A DNA stretch of 64,000 bases from Bacteroides sp. (GTDB taxonomy: Bacteria; Bacteroidota; Bacteroidia; Bacteroidales; Bacteroidaceae): NCBI GenBank assembly GCA_021203515.1, contig JAJQAY010000140.1, positions 39,174-103,173 on the forward strand. The letters are read 5' to 3'. Of the stretch, positions 10,339 through 19,154 are shown in pieces. A model generated the notes under the pieces. That model did not search any database, had not been told where the DNA came from, and saw only the letters and a list, made by a program, of their open reading frames with translations. The position numbers and the translations under genes are program-made. Position 1 is the first letter of the stretch. Every line of letters starts with the position of its first letter.

Positions 10339-12227
10339 ATGGAAGAGTCAAACAGCCCGATTATACACCTGCAAAAGCATCAGCTCCTGCTGCGCATGGA
10401 ATACGAATACGAGAAGGAGGAATTCAAGCGGCAAACGGAGAACATGGGCGTTGCCCGGAAAGTGAAACGCGGAGTCTGCTGGTATCCCGCCACTCCGGGA
10501 CGAAGCTACTACAATTCGCTCAATCAACTGGTAATAGAAGTTACGCGCAGCGAAAACACCGATATAGAGCACAACTTCGAGTTCGGCCGCCCCGTCTGTT
10601 TCTTCCGGCAGTCTGCCGACGGAAAAATTAGCTATTTCAACTTCATTGCCACCGTCAGCTATGCCGATGAGGCACGGATGGTAGTCGTCATGCCCGGTGC
10701 AGGCGCCATCATGGACGTGCAGGCAGCGGATAATCTCGGCGTACAGCTCTATTTTGACGAAACATCCTACCGCACCATGTTCGAAGCCCTCGAAGATACG
10801 CTCCGCGCCAAAGGCAACCGATTGGCAGAGCTGCGGGACATCCTGCTGGGAACTACCAAGGCCGGGTTCCGCGAACTCTACCCCGTACGCTTCCCCTGGC
10901 TGAACTCCACACAAGAGTCCGCTGTCAACAAAGTGCTGTGCGCCCGCGATGTAGCCATCGTACACGGCCCTCCGGGAACGGGAAAGACTACTACCCTCGT
11001 GGAAGCCATCTACGAAACCCTGCACCGCGAACCGCAAGTGCTGGTCTGCGCCCAAAGCAATACGGCCGTCGACTGGATTTCGGAGAAGCTAGTGGACCGG
11101 GGCGTCAACGTGCTGCGCATCGGCAACCCCACCCGCGTCAACGACAAGATGCTCTCCTTCACTTACGAACGACGGTTTGAAGGCCATCCCCTCTACACCG
11201 AGTTATGGAGTATCCGCAAGGAACTGCGGCAACTGGGCGGCAAGACACGTCGCGGCAGTTACGACGAGCGCGAAGGCGTGCGCAGCCGCATGAGCCGCCT
11301 GCGCGACCGCGCCACGGCACTGGAAGTACAAATCAATGCCGACCTCTTCGACAGTGCACATGTCGTCGCCTCCACCCTCGTCAGCAGCAACCACCGCCTG
11401 CTCAACGGACACCGCTTCGGCACGCTCTTTATTGACGAAGCCGCCCAAGCCCTCGAAGCCGCCTGCTGGATTGCCATCCGCAAGGCCGACCGCGTGGTGC
11501 TGGCAGGCGACCACTGCCAGTTGCCGCCCACCATCAAATGCTATGAAGCGGCACGTGGCGGACTGGAACGCACGCTGATGGAGAAGGTCGTAGCCAACAA
11601 GCCCGCCACCGTCTCCTTGCTGAAGGTGCAATATCGTATGCACGAGCACATCATGCGCTTCTCCTCGGACTGGTTCTACAACGGGGAGTTGGAAGCCGCC
11701 CCGAAATACGTCACCGGGACATACTGGACTTGGATACTCCCATCACCTGGATAGATACCTCGGAAATGGACTTCAAGGAAGAGTTTGTCAGAGAAACCTT
11801 CGGGCGCATCAACAAAGAGGAAGCCAACCTGCTACTGCAAGAGTTGGAAGCCTATATCTATCGGATAGGAGGAAGCCGCATCCTGGACGAGCGCATCGAC
11901 TTCGGACTGAGTTCACCCTACAAAGCGCAAGTGCAATATCTCCGCAACAAGATTAAGGCCAATGCCGCCCTCCGCCACTATCGCAGCCTGCTGACGGTGA
12001 ACACGGTAGACGGTTTTCAAGGGCAGGAACGGGATGTGATTTTCATCAGTCTGGTACGTGCCAACGAGGAGGGGCAGATAGGGTTTCTCAACGACCTGCG
12101 CCGCATGAATGTAGCCATAACGAGAGCACGAATGAAGTTAGTAATCTTAGGAGAGGCAGCTACATTAAGTCATCATCCTTTTTATAAGAGGCTGATAGAG
12201 TATATTCGGGAAATCAACTTTTTTTAG
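10339..12227 (+). pseudogene. SF1B DNA/RNA helicase (Upf1/IGHMBP2-like), one frameshift
   Basis: Starts at the ATG at 10339. The first 471-residue reading frame carries the Walker A motif GPPGTGKTT, CAQSNTAVD, the Walker B-type FIDEAAQ, GDHCQLPPT and QYRMHEHIM. The second part (from about 11704 in another frame) carries SPYKAQVQYLRNKI, NTVDGFQGQERDVIF and NVAITRARMKL. One missing G near 11704 rejoins them: 1889 bases plus one is 630 codons. The family unwinds DNA or RNA with ATP; the cellular role in Bacteroides is not known to me. The gene stands alone, between two opposite copies of a GC-rich palindromic element, and its stop codon is formed by the arm of the repeat that follows. Confidence 0.85.
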
Positions 12228-12308
12228 GTATTAGGTATTAAGTATTAGGTATTAACTATGCAGATTACAGCGCAGCTTAATACCTAATACCTAATACCTA
12301 ATACTTAA
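12224..12308. repeat. Long hairpin with TTAGGTATTA-repeat arms and GCGCAGC core
   Basis: Left arm 12224-12255 is made of TAGGTATTA-type units; right arm 12277-12308 is its reverse complement with two mismatches; between them is CTATGCAGATTACAGCGCAGC. The left arm overlaps the helicase stop codon (TAG at 12225). The element lies between convergent genes (helicase and ilvC), so it may act as a terminator, but its architecture recurs at 35628, 47269 and 50465. Confidence 0.8.
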
Positions 12309-12522
12309 CGTGAGTTCGATATAGCTGTACTATCTCAATTCTCCTCCTCCTGGGAGGAGGAGTACCCGAAGGGGGAGGTGGTAGGTAAACAAGTACCTAT
12401 GAAAGAATGATTTGCTTTATGTATTCGCCTACCACCCCGCCCGTTGGGCACCCCTCCTCCCGGGAGGAGGGGAATTGAGTTACTTCCGTTTTCAATTATA
12501 TATCTTATATCGAACTCACGTT
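12307..12522. repeat. 16-base inverted repeat enclosing element copy B
   Basis: AACGTGAGTTCGATAT (12307-12322) is the exact reverse complement of 12507-12522. It encloses the GC-rich element copy B, so the spacer is a nest of palindromes. No open frame lies inside. Confidence 0.75.
12334..12479. repeat. GC-rich inverted-repeat element, copy B
   Basis: Begins CTCAATTCTCCTCCTCC and ends GGAGGGGAATTGAG; internal ends are GGGGGAGGTGGTAG and CTACCACCCCGCC. It matches copy A (10078-10228) in reverse orientation, so the helicase gene sits between two oppositely oriented copies. Confidence 0.75.
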
Positions 12523-12543
12523 ACTTAATACTTAAAAACTAAA

Positions 12544-12577
12544 AAAGCCCCCTCCGGCAAGATACCGAAGGGGCTTT
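12544..12577 (-). terminator. Intrinsic terminator of the ilv operon
   Basis: On the minus strand AAAGCCCCTTCGG, a short loop, then CCGGAGGGGGCTTT and a T-run, starting 22 bases after the ilvC stop. It fits a Rho-independent terminator closing the ilv operon. Confidence 0.85.
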
Positions 12578-12598
12578 GAATGTTTATAATGTGAAGAA

Positions 12599-13642
12599 TT
12601 AGTTGTTTTCCGGACGGAGTTTACGAACGGTAACAGCCGTCTGCCACATTTCGCTTTCGCGCAATGCTTTCAGTTCTGCATTCAGCTTCTCGCGATAGTC
12701 AGCCTTGGAGTTGCTGTCGATAGAAATCTGAGCTTCGTTACCTGACTTCACGCTGGCATACAACTTCTGAACTACCGGCTTGATAGCATCGTGGAACGGA
12801 GTCATCCAGTCCAAAGCACCGCGCTGTGCAGTAGTAGAGCAGTTAGCGTACATCCAGTCCATACCATTCTTGGCGAACAACGGCATCAATGACTGCGTCA
12901 GCTCTTCAACCGTTTCGTTGAATGCTTCCGACGGAGTATGCCCGTTTTCACGCAATACTTCGTACTGTGCCAACAGCAATCCCTGGATAGCACCCATCAA
13001 TGAACCGCGTTCACCGGTAAGGTCGGAAGTGGCTTCACGTTGGAAAGTCGTTTCAAACAGATAACCTGAACCGATACCGATGCCCAGTGCGATGGTCTTG
13101 TCGAAAGCCTTGCCCGTAGCATCCTGATAGATAGCATAGGATGAGTTCAAGCCACGACCTTCGAGGAACATGGTACGAAGTGAAGTACCCGAGCCCTTGG
13201 GAGCAACCATGATAACGTCAATATCTTTGGGAGGAACCACACCCGTGCGGTCATTCCAGGTGATAGCAAAACCATGAGAGAAGTAGAGAGCCTTGCCCGG
13301 CGTCAGATACGGTTTGATAGTGGGCCATACGGACATTACGGCTGCATCGGACAGCAGGCACATGATAATCGTACCTTTCTGACAAGCCTCTTCAATGCCG
13401 AACAGTGTTTCGCCAGGAACCCATCCGTCGGCCACTGCCTTTTCGAACGTCTTACCCTCACGCTGTCCTACGATTACGTTGAAACCATTGTCGCGCAGGT
13501 TGCATGCCTGACCCGGACCTTGTACACCATAACCGATTACTGCGATTGTTTCATCTTTTAAAATCTCACGTGCTTTTTCCAAAGGAAATTCTTCGCGGGT
13601 CATTACATTCTCCGTAACACCGCCAAAATTCAATTGTGCCAT
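12599..13642 (-). CDS. ilvC: Ketol-acid reductoisomerase
   Basis: Second step of valine/isoleucine synthesis: rearranges and reduces acetolactate or acetohydroxybutyrate. 347 residues. The Rossmann motif is VIGYGVQGPGQACNLRDNG (about 34-52), with the cofactor loop GQREGKTFEKA after it; metal-binding regions include the ...SDLTGERGSLMGAIQG segment (about 205-220) and EELTQSLMPL. It is the last gene of the ilv operon, followed by a terminator. It reads downstream of an acyl-ACP thioesterase gene with a 52-base gap. Intact, with normal codon use. Confidence 0.96.
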   Translation of the reverse strand: MAQLNFGGVTENVMTREEFPLEKAREILKDETIAVIGYGVQGPGQACNLRDNGFNVIVGQREGKTFEKAVADGWVPGETLFGIEEACQKGTIIMCLLSDAAVMSVWPTIKPYLTPGKALYFSHGFAITWNDRTGVVPPKDIDVIMVAPKGSGTSLRTMFLEGRGLNSSYAIYQDATGKAFDKTIALGIGIGSGYLFETTFQREATSDLTGERGSLMGAIQGLLLAQYEVLRENGHTPSEAFNETVEELTQSLMPLFAKNGMDWMYANCSTTAQRGALDWMTPFHDAIKPVVQKLYASVKSGNEAQISIDSNSKADYREKLNAELKALRESEMWQTAVTVRKLRPENN

Positions 13643-13694
13643 TTTTTTGTTTTAGTTTTTATTGCTGGCTTACGCCAATGAATTGATTGATAAA

Positions 13695-14444
13695 TTATTT
13701 CTCTGTAAATATCACTTTGGAACGGCAAACGACTTCGTTACCATTCTTCTTTACTTCTATATCATAGGTATCGTCGCCTACATAGTCTTTGTAGAAGGTG
13801 AGCTCGTCGTCGTAGTAACTTTCGGCCACATAGGCCATTTCAAAACGACGGATACGGCTCTTCTTGTACAACTCTATCGGAAAGAGGTCGAGGATATGCT
13901 CGATATAACGGATGCTGTTTACATGTCCATTGATGTCGATGTCGCTATACTTGGCATTCAGCGCAGCAGCCGGCTCGGTAGAAGTGACCTTGATGCGCGA
14001 AGGCTTCTCTATAGGGCAAGGCTCGTCGCACACATAATCCACAATGCTTCCTCCATGCAACGACAGCAAATCGGCAGGCTTACGGGTTTTGAGGCTAATC
14101 ATCACCCACACGGAACGGGCATAGCCTATCCTCTTGCCGTCCTTGTTGAGGAGGGCAAAGTTACGGTCGGTAAAGAGACGGTAGACATTCTCCACCCAGG
14201 TCTGTATGGAGAAGTCTTCATACTGATAAGGCATCTCGTCCAGTTCGATGGCCAGACGGGAGAGCACCCATGTATAATTATCTTCATTCAGGGTTGCAAT
14301 GCCAAACCCGCGTTCCGTAGCATGAAAACCTGCGCAGTTCAGCAGATGATTGCCAAGCACTCCCATTGTCAGGCGTCCCGTGAAATCCACATGGAACGGT
14401 TCGGCTACGAACTTATACGTACCTATTCTGTTGTCCTCACTCAT
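13695..14444 (-). CDS. Acyl-ACP thioesterase
   Basis: 249 residues with two hot-dog halves of the acyl-ACP thioesterase (FatA/FatB-like) family; it should release fatty acids from acyl carrier protein. The second half carries DIDINGHVNS (about 168-177), holding the Asn/His catalytic residues, and RRFEMAYVAES. The ATG overlaps the stop of ilvN by 4 bases (ATGA), so the two are translationally coupled. Its place inside a branched-chain amino acid operon suggests a link to the branched-chain (iso/anteiso) fatty acids of Bacteroides; that link is inference. Confidence 0.88.
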   Translation of the reverse strand: MSEDNRIGTYKFVAEPFHVDFTGRLTMGVLGNHLLNCAGFHATERGFGIATLNEDNYTWVLSRLAIELDEMPYQYEDFSIQTWVENVYRLFTDRNFALLNKDGKRIGYARSVWVMISLKTRKPADLLSLHGGSIVDYVCDEPCPIEKPSRIKVTSTEPAAALNAKYSDIDINGHVNSIRYIEHILDLFPIELYKKSRIRRFEMAYVAESYYDDELTFYKDYVGDDTYDIEVKKNGNEVVCRSKVIFTEK

Positions 14445-15004
14445 TGTATTGCTTCTTGTTTACTTTGACGATATTTTACTTCACGGTCTGCCAGATACTC
14501 GTTGACACGTTCGAAGCAACTCGTCGTAATGGCGATGCGGCCCGAACGGACAAACTGGAGTACGCATTCCTGTGCGCGCAGTTCTTCATAAAGACTGGCA
14601 ATCTCCTCGCTCATGCCGTTCTTCTCTACAATGGAGAATACTTCGTTCACCTCTACGATGCGTCCGTTGTACTTACGGATGATCTTCGATATTTCCGGCT
14701 TCTCTTCCAGGGTAGGCGTGATTATCTTGTACAAGGCTATTTCATGCTGATAGATTTCATCATCCGTGAAATAGTGTGCCTGCAGCATGTCTGTCTTCTT
14801 CGTGATTTGTTTAGCCACCTTTTCGATGGTATCTTTATCCGTCCACGCCGTAATGGTGTATTTATGTACTCCTTTGATGGAAGAAGCCGACACGTTCAGA
14901 CTCTCTATATTGATTTGCCGGCGGGTGAATACAGCCGTTACCTGGTTCAGCAAACCTGCAAAGTTCTCCGAATGAACGATAATTGTATATAATGTCTTAT
15001 CCAT
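14441..15004 (-). CDS. ilvN: Acetolactate synthase small (regulatory) subunit
   Basis: 187 residues. The N-terminal ACT domain (YTIIVHSENFAGLLNQVTAV, about 6-25, through NIESLNVSAS) binds valine for feedback control; a C-terminal acetolactate synthase small-subunit domain follows. It works with IlvB encoded just upstream. The gap between ilvB and ilvN is 111 bases and is filled by an inverted repeat. The 4-base overlap with the thioesterase gene downstream suggests coupled translation. Confidence 0.93.
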   Translation of the reverse strand: MDKTLYTIIVHSENFAGLLNQVTAVFTRRQINIESLNVSASSIKGVHKYTITAWTDKDTIEKVAKQITKKTDMLQAHYFTDDEIYQHEIALYKIITPTLEEKPEISKIIRKYNGRIVEVNEVFSIVEKNGMSEEIASLYEELRAQECVLQFVRSGRIAITTSCFERVNEYLADREVKYRQSKQEAIQ

Positions 15005-15012
15005 TTTTACTA

Positions 15013-15111
15013 ACTACAAATTACAAATTACAAGGCATTGTTTACGACTACAAATTTTCAAATTCGCACGAGTGTTCACTCATTCGTAATTTGCAATTTG
15101 TAATTCGTAAC
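15013..15111. repeat. Imperfect inverted repeat between ilvB and ilvN
   Basis: ACAAATTACAAATTACAA-type units (15013-15033) face GTAATTTGCAATTTGTAATT-type units (15085-15111). The layout is the same as in the other intergenic hairpins of this window, with short tandem repeats forming opposed arms, but the match is looser. It lies inside the operon, between the two subunit genes. Confidence 0.6.
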
Positions 15112-15115
15112 TATC

Positions 15116-16810
15116 TCAGCATTCCAGCAACATCTGGTTCACCGAGCCGCCTGGAGGGGTCATCGGCATTACGTTTCCTTCTTCCTCCACACAGGCTTCG
15201 AGCAAGAATGGACCGTCCGTTGCAATCATTTCATCGATAGCCCTCGCCAATTCCTCGCGGGTAAATGCCCGACGGGCGGGAATATCATATGCGGAAGCAA
15301 TCTTCAGGTAATCCGGGTTCATCATCGGAGTAAACGAATAGCGGCGGTTGAAGAACATGGCTTGCCATTGACGAACATTGCCCAGGAAATTATTGTTCAG
15401 CAAAATCATCTTTACCGGTGCTTTTTGCTCCATGACGGTGCCCAACTCCTGAATATTCATCTGCAAGCCACCATCGCCCATGAAGACGCAAACAGTGCGG
15501 TCGGGACGTCCGAAGGTGGCGCCAATGGCAGCAGGAAGGCCGAAGCCCATCGTGCCCAAACCGCCCGAAGTGACCATGCTGCGCTCCTTGCTATATTTGA
15601 AGTAACGGGCAGACATCATCTGGTTCTGACCGACATCCGTCACCAATATGGCTTCATTGTGGGTGGCTTCGCTGACGGCACGTATCACTTCGCCCATACT
15701 CAGTTTGTCTCCGGCAGGATATAATTCAGGACGGATTACTTTCTCCTCCTCCACCTTCTCATAGGGAAGGAAGCTATCCAGCCATTCTTTATGCTTGGCA
15801 GGTTTCAGCAATTCGGTTACGGCAGCCAAGGTGTCTTTGCAATTGCCCAATACGGCAACGTCGGTCTTCACATTCTTGTCTATTTCGGCCGGGTCGATGT
15901 CGAAATGGATAATCTTTGCCTGCGTAGCATAAGTAGCCAGTTTGCCGGTGACACGGTCGTCGAAACGCATACCTACGGCAATCAGGACATCGCATTTATT
16001 CGTATTGATATTCAGCCCCAGGTTGCCGTGCATACCGAGCATTCCTTTATTTAAAGGATGGTCGGTGGGTAGTGCCGAAAGCCCCAGCAACGTGCAACCG
16101 GCAGGCATTTCAGCCTTTTCTATGAAAGCACGGAGTTCCTGTTGCGCATTGCCCAGCTCTACCCCTTGTCCTACCAACACCAACGGACGCTCTGCCTTGT
16201 TTATCAATTCGGCAGCCTGCTGTATGGCTTCCGGCTCCATTTCGGGAACGGGCAGATAGCTGCGAACATAATCTACTTTAGTGGGAACGTATTCCGTCTT
16301 TTCCGTCTGGGCGTTTTTAGCAAAGTCCAGCACAACCGGACCGGGACGACCGCTCTGCGCGATGTAGAAAGCACGGGCAACGGCCCAGGCTACATCTTCC
16401 GCCCGGCGGATTTGATAACTCCATTTGGTAATAGGTTGCGTGATGCCTACCAGGTCTACTTCCTGAAAAGCGTCCGTACCCAGAAAACCCGTAGCCACCT
16501 GACCGGCTATGACAACGACCGGCGTACTGTCTATCATTGCATCCGCAATGCCCGTCACTGTGTTTGTTGCACCCGGGCCGCTGGTCACCAGGCATACACC
16601 AACTTCGCCCGATACACGTGCAAAGCCTTGTGCCGCATGGGTTGCTCCTTGTTCATGGCGAACCAAGATGTGGTTCAAATTCTTTCGATGGTCGTATAAA
16701 GCGTCGAATACCGGCATGATGCTGCCACCCGGATAACCGAAAATGGTCTTTACTCCCTGATGTTCCAGAGAGCGCATCAATGCTTCTGCGCCTGTTATTA
16801 AGTTTTCCAT
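15116..16810 (-). CDS. ilvB: Acetolactate synthase large (catalytic) subunit
   Basis: Joins two pyruvates, or pyruvate and 2-oxobutyrate, using thiamine diphosphate and FAD. I start it at the ATG at 16810 (MENLITGAEALMRSLEHQG); a start nine codons upstream would run into the inverted repeat. Motifs: GYPGGSIMPV, RHEQGATHAAQG (activating Glu at about 50), MRFDDRVTG, and the ThDP motif MGDGGLQMNIQEL with NNNFLGNVRQWQ. 564 residues, normal for the family. It is second in the ilv operon after ilvD, and intact. Confidence 0.95.
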   Translation of the reverse strand: MENLITGAEALMRSLEHQGVKTIFGYPGGSIMPVFDALYDHRKNLNHILVRHEQGATHAAQGFARVSGEVGVCLVTSGPGATNTVTGIADAMIDSTPVVVIAGQVATGFLGTDAFQEVDLVGITQPITKWSYQIRRAEDVAWAVARAFYIAQSGRPGPVVLDFAKNAQTEKTEYVPTKVDYVRSYLPVPEMEPEAIQQAAELINKAERPLVLVGQGVELGNAQQELRAFIEKAEMPAGCTLLGLSALPTDHPLNKGMLGMHGNLGLNINTNKCDVLIAVGMRFDDRVTGKLATYATQAKIIHFDIDPAEIDKNVKTDVAVLGNCKDTLAAVTELLKPAKHKEWLDSFLPYEKVEEEKVIRPELYPAGDKLSMGEVIRAVSEATHNEAILVTDVGQNQMMSARYFKYSKERSMVTSGGLGTMGFGLPAAIGATFGRPDRTVCVFMGDGGLQMNIQELGTVMEQKAPVKMILLNNNFLGNVRQWQAMFFNRRYSFTPMMNPDYLKIASAYDIPARRAFTREELARAIDEMIATDGPFLLEACVEEEGNVMPMTPPGGSVNQMLLEC

Positions 16811-16831
16811 ACTCTTTATGATATATTTCTT

Positions 16832-16905
16832 AGGCACGGATTACACGGATTTCACGGTTGCTTCACACAACACTAAAATAGTGTTTATCCGTGTAATCCG
16901 TGCCT
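16832..16905. repeat. Perfect 19-base inverted repeat between ilvD and ilvB
   Basis: AGGCACGGATTACACGGAT (16832-16850) is the exact reverse complement of 16887-16905; a smaller inner hairpin ACACTAAAATAGTGT lies at about 16870-16884. It fills the ilvD-ilvB gap inside the operon, so its transcript would form a strong hairpin without an obvious T-run. It may affect processing, RNA stability or partial termination. Confidence 0.85.
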
Positions 16906-16913
16906 GAAAATTC

Positions 16914-18716
16914 TTATTCAATCAATCTCACTGCTCCCTTATCGGCCGAGCTTACCATGCTGGCGTATGCCCTCAACGCTTTTGAAACTTCCCGATTGCG
17001 TGTCATCGGTGTCATGGGTTGTGCAGCCAGTTCTTCGTCCGTCAACCTGACGTTAATCGTACGTTCCAGAATGTTTATTTCGATAATATCACCATCCTTT
17101 ATCTTACCGATATTGCCACCGGCAGCAGCTTCGGGAGATACATGTCCGATACTCAGCCCGGAAGTACCGCCGCTGAAACGTCCGTCGGTAATCAAGGCAC
17201 ACTCCTTGCCTAGATGGCGGGATTTAATGTAAGAGGTGGGATAAAGCATTTCCTGCATACCCGGACCGCCTTTCGGCCCCTCATGGGTGATGACGACGAC
17301 ATCGCCGCTGACGACCTTTCCACCCAAGATACCATCGCAGGCAGCATCTTGTGAATCGAAGACCTTGGCTGGGCCGGTAAATTTCCAAATGCTTTCGTCT
17401 ACACCGGCAGTCTTGACGACGCAACCGTCCTGGGCGATATTCCCTTTCAGAACTGCCAGACCACCGTCTTTACTGTAAGCATGTTGTATGTCGCGGATAC
17501 AACCATCGACACGGCCCGTATCCAATTCTTTATAATAAGTGTCTTGTGAACCGAGTACCAGATTGAACTTTCCGGCAGCCGCACTCGCGTATTTCTTGAG
17601 AGCCTCTTTGCAAACGTTCGGGCTGGTAATATCATATTGGTCTATCGCTTCAGCCAGCGTCATTCCGTCTACACGCCGAACAGCAGTATCTACCAAGCCG
17701 CCCTTAGCCAGTTCGCTCATAATAGCGAGGATACCACCGGCACGGTTTACATCTTGTACATGATATTTCTGAGTATTTGGAGCAACCTTGCATAGACAAG
17801 GCGTTTTGCGGGAAAGCATATCGATGTCGTCCATCTTGAAATCGGCTTCCGCCTCATGTGCTACTGCCAGCAAGTGAAGCACCGTATTGGTAGAGCCGCC
17901 CATTGCAATGTCCAGCGTCATAGCATTCAGGAAAGCCTCGCGGGTAGCGATGCTGCGGGGAAGTACGCTGTCGTCTCCTTCCTCGTAATATTTAGTAGCA
18001 TTTTCAACAATCAGTTTAGCAGCATCTTTGAATAACTGCCTGCGGTTTTCGTGAGTTGCCACAATCGTACCGTTGCCGGGCAGTGCAAGCCCAATCGCTT
18101 CATTCAGGCAGTTCATAGAGTTGGCGGTAAACATACCCGAACAGCATCCGCAGGTGGGGCAGGCATGTTGTTCAATCCTGGCAACATCCTCGTCGCTTAC
18201 ACTGTCGTCGGCCGATTTAATCATAGCGTCAATCAAGTCGAGGTGTTGACCGTTCCATTCACCGGCCTCCATCGGACCACCGGAAACGAATACGGTAGGG
18301 ATATTCAATCTCATCGCAGCCATCAGCATACCCGGAGTTATCTTGTCGCAGTTGCTGATGCAAACCATTGCATCTGCCTTATGTGCGTTGACCATATACT
18401 CCACGCTATCGGCAATGATGTCGCGCGAAGGCAATGAATAAAGCATACCGTCATGCCCCATTGCAATACCGTCGTCAATAGCGATTGTATTGAATTCCGC
18501 CGCAAAGCATCCCAGCTTTTCAATTTCCTCTTTCACGAACTGGCCGATTTCATGCAGGTGCACATGGCCGGGGACAAACTGGGTAAAGGAATTGACTATT
18601 GCGACAATGGGCTTTCCCATCTGTTCTTTCTTCATGCCATTGGCTGTCCACAATGCACGGGCTCCTGCCATGCGGCGACCTTGTGTGCTGAACGAACTAC
18701 GTAACTGATGTTTCAT
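16914..18716 (-). CDS. ilvD: Dihydroxy-acid dehydratase
   Basis: Third step of valine/isoleucine synthesis: dehydrates dihydroxy acids to 2-oxo acids using an iron-sulfur cluster. 600 residues. Cluster and active-site features: NCDKITPGM (Cys at about 123), the [19 protein letters not shown] segment and ITDGRFSGG near the C-terminus. First structural gene of the ilv operon, 97 bases downstream of the leader peptide stop and directly after the attenuator. A purine-rich AAAGGAGAT lies just before the ATG. Intact. Confidence 0.96.
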   Translation of the reverse strand: MKHQLRSSFSTQGRRMAGARALWTANGMKKEQMGKPIVAIVNSFTQFVPGHVHLHEIGQFVKEEIEKLGCFAAEFNTIAIDDGIAMGHDGMLYSLPSRDIIADSVEYMVNAHKADAMVCISNCDKITPGMLMAAMRLNIPTVFVSGGPMEAGEWNGQHLDLIDAMIKSADDSVSDEDVARIEQHACPTCGCCSGMFTANSMNCLNEAIGLALPGNGTIVATHENRRQLFKDAAKLIVENATKYYEEGDDSVLPRSIATREAFLNAMTLDIAMGGSTNTVLHLLAVAHEAEADFKMDDIDMLSRKTPCLCKVAPNTQKYHVQDVNRAGGILAIMSELAKGGLVDTAVRRVDGMTLAEAIDQYDITSPNVCKEALKKYASAAAGKFNLVLGSQDTYYKELDTGRVDGCIRDIQHAYSKDGGLAVLKGNIAQDGCVVKTAGVDESIWKFTGPAKVFDSQDAACDGILGGKVVSGDVVVITHEGPKGGPGMQEMLYPTSYIKSRHLGKECALITDGRFSGGTSGLSIGHVSPEAAAGGNIGKIKDGDIIEINILERTINVRLTDEELAAQPMTPMTRNREVSKALRAYASMVSSADKGAVRLIE

Positions 18717-18734
18717 TTTATCTATCTCCTTTTA

Positions 18735-18771
18735 TGAAAAAAGCCTCCCCCACTACTGTGAGAAAGGCTTG
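18735..18771 (-). terminator. ilv attenuator: leader terminator with competing antiterminator
   Basis: On the minus strand AAGCCTTTCTC, loop, GGGGGAGGCTT then TTTTT make an intrinsic terminator 19 bases before ilvD. Its 5' arm includes CCTTTCTCAC (plus-strand 18758-18767), an exact 10-base complement of GTGAGAAAGG at the end of the leader peptide gene (plus-strand 18807-18816). That segment overlaps the leader stop codon, so a ribosome at the stop would block the antiterminator and allow termination, while one stalled on Ile/Val codons would permit read-through. Confidence 0.85.
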
Positions 18772-18812
18772 ACAAATTATCTTCTAACGTACGAATACAT
18801 ACACAACCTTTC

Positions 18813-18887
18813 TCACGCTCTTGATGCCACCACCACGACGCGAATAATATGCAGGACTGCTAGGTTGATAGATGTATGTAGGTTCAT
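18813..18887 (-). CDS. ilv leader peptide (attenuation control)
   Basis: A 24-codon reading frame begins at the ATG at 18887 and ends with TGA at 18813-18815. It reads MNLHTSINLAV and then LHIIRVVVVASRA, so two Ile and four Val codons stand in a row with one Arg between them, with Leu codons nearby. It is followed at the right distance by a terminator and overlaps the antiterminator segment. That is the classic layout of ribosome-mediated attenuation for ilv genes. Its function is regulatory; the peptide itself probably has none. Confidence 0.85.
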   Translation of the reverse strand: MNLHTSINLAVLHIIRVVVVASRA

Positions 18888-18909
18888 AACTTCTGTTCTT
18901 AATTGTTCT

Positions 18910-18938
18910 CTATACTATTTGTTTAATTGTGCTGCAAA
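18910..18938 (-). promoter_or_regulatory. Candidate ilv operon promoter
   Basis: Minus strand: TTTG (plus-strand 18935-18938), 17 bases, then TAGTATAG (18910-18917), 23 bases before the leader ATG. The -33 box fits the Bacteroides consensus; the -7 box is a weak match to TAnnTTTG. Confidence 0.4.
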
Positions 18939-19080
18939 GGTAAGGGCTTTTTTATAAACTCCAAACAAATTGAAGAAAAAAAGAGGTAATAACGAATAAT
19001 CGTAAGAAAATAGCGCGTTAAAATCCGATTTTATCACTTAATAGTTTCAAATCAAACCATTCGGATACCTCTAAAACAAC

Positions 19081-19127
19081 ATGAGTGGTTAGTATCACCG
19101 GCAAACGCCATCCTGCTAACCACTCAT
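19081..19127 (-). terminator. Hairpin after the GH2 gene
   Basis: ATGAGTGGTTAG (19081-19092) and CTAACCACTCAT (19116-19127) form a perfect 12-base stem with a 23-base loop, 28 bases after the GH2 stop. The minus-strand side is followed by GTTGTTTTAG, a weak T-run. Probably the end of the PUL transcript. Confidence 0.55.
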
Positions 19128-19154
19128 ATTAATACTCAAACGTCATTTCATAGA

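Noticed and set aside
10339..12227. Composite transposon carrying the helicase between inverted elements
   Set aside because: The flanking copies encode no transposase and no target-site duplication was seen; kept only as a repeat arrangement to test.
13662..14468. A 268-codon open frame on the plus strand
   Set aside because: Antisense to the acyl-ACP thioesterase gene, which has clear family motifs and operon context.
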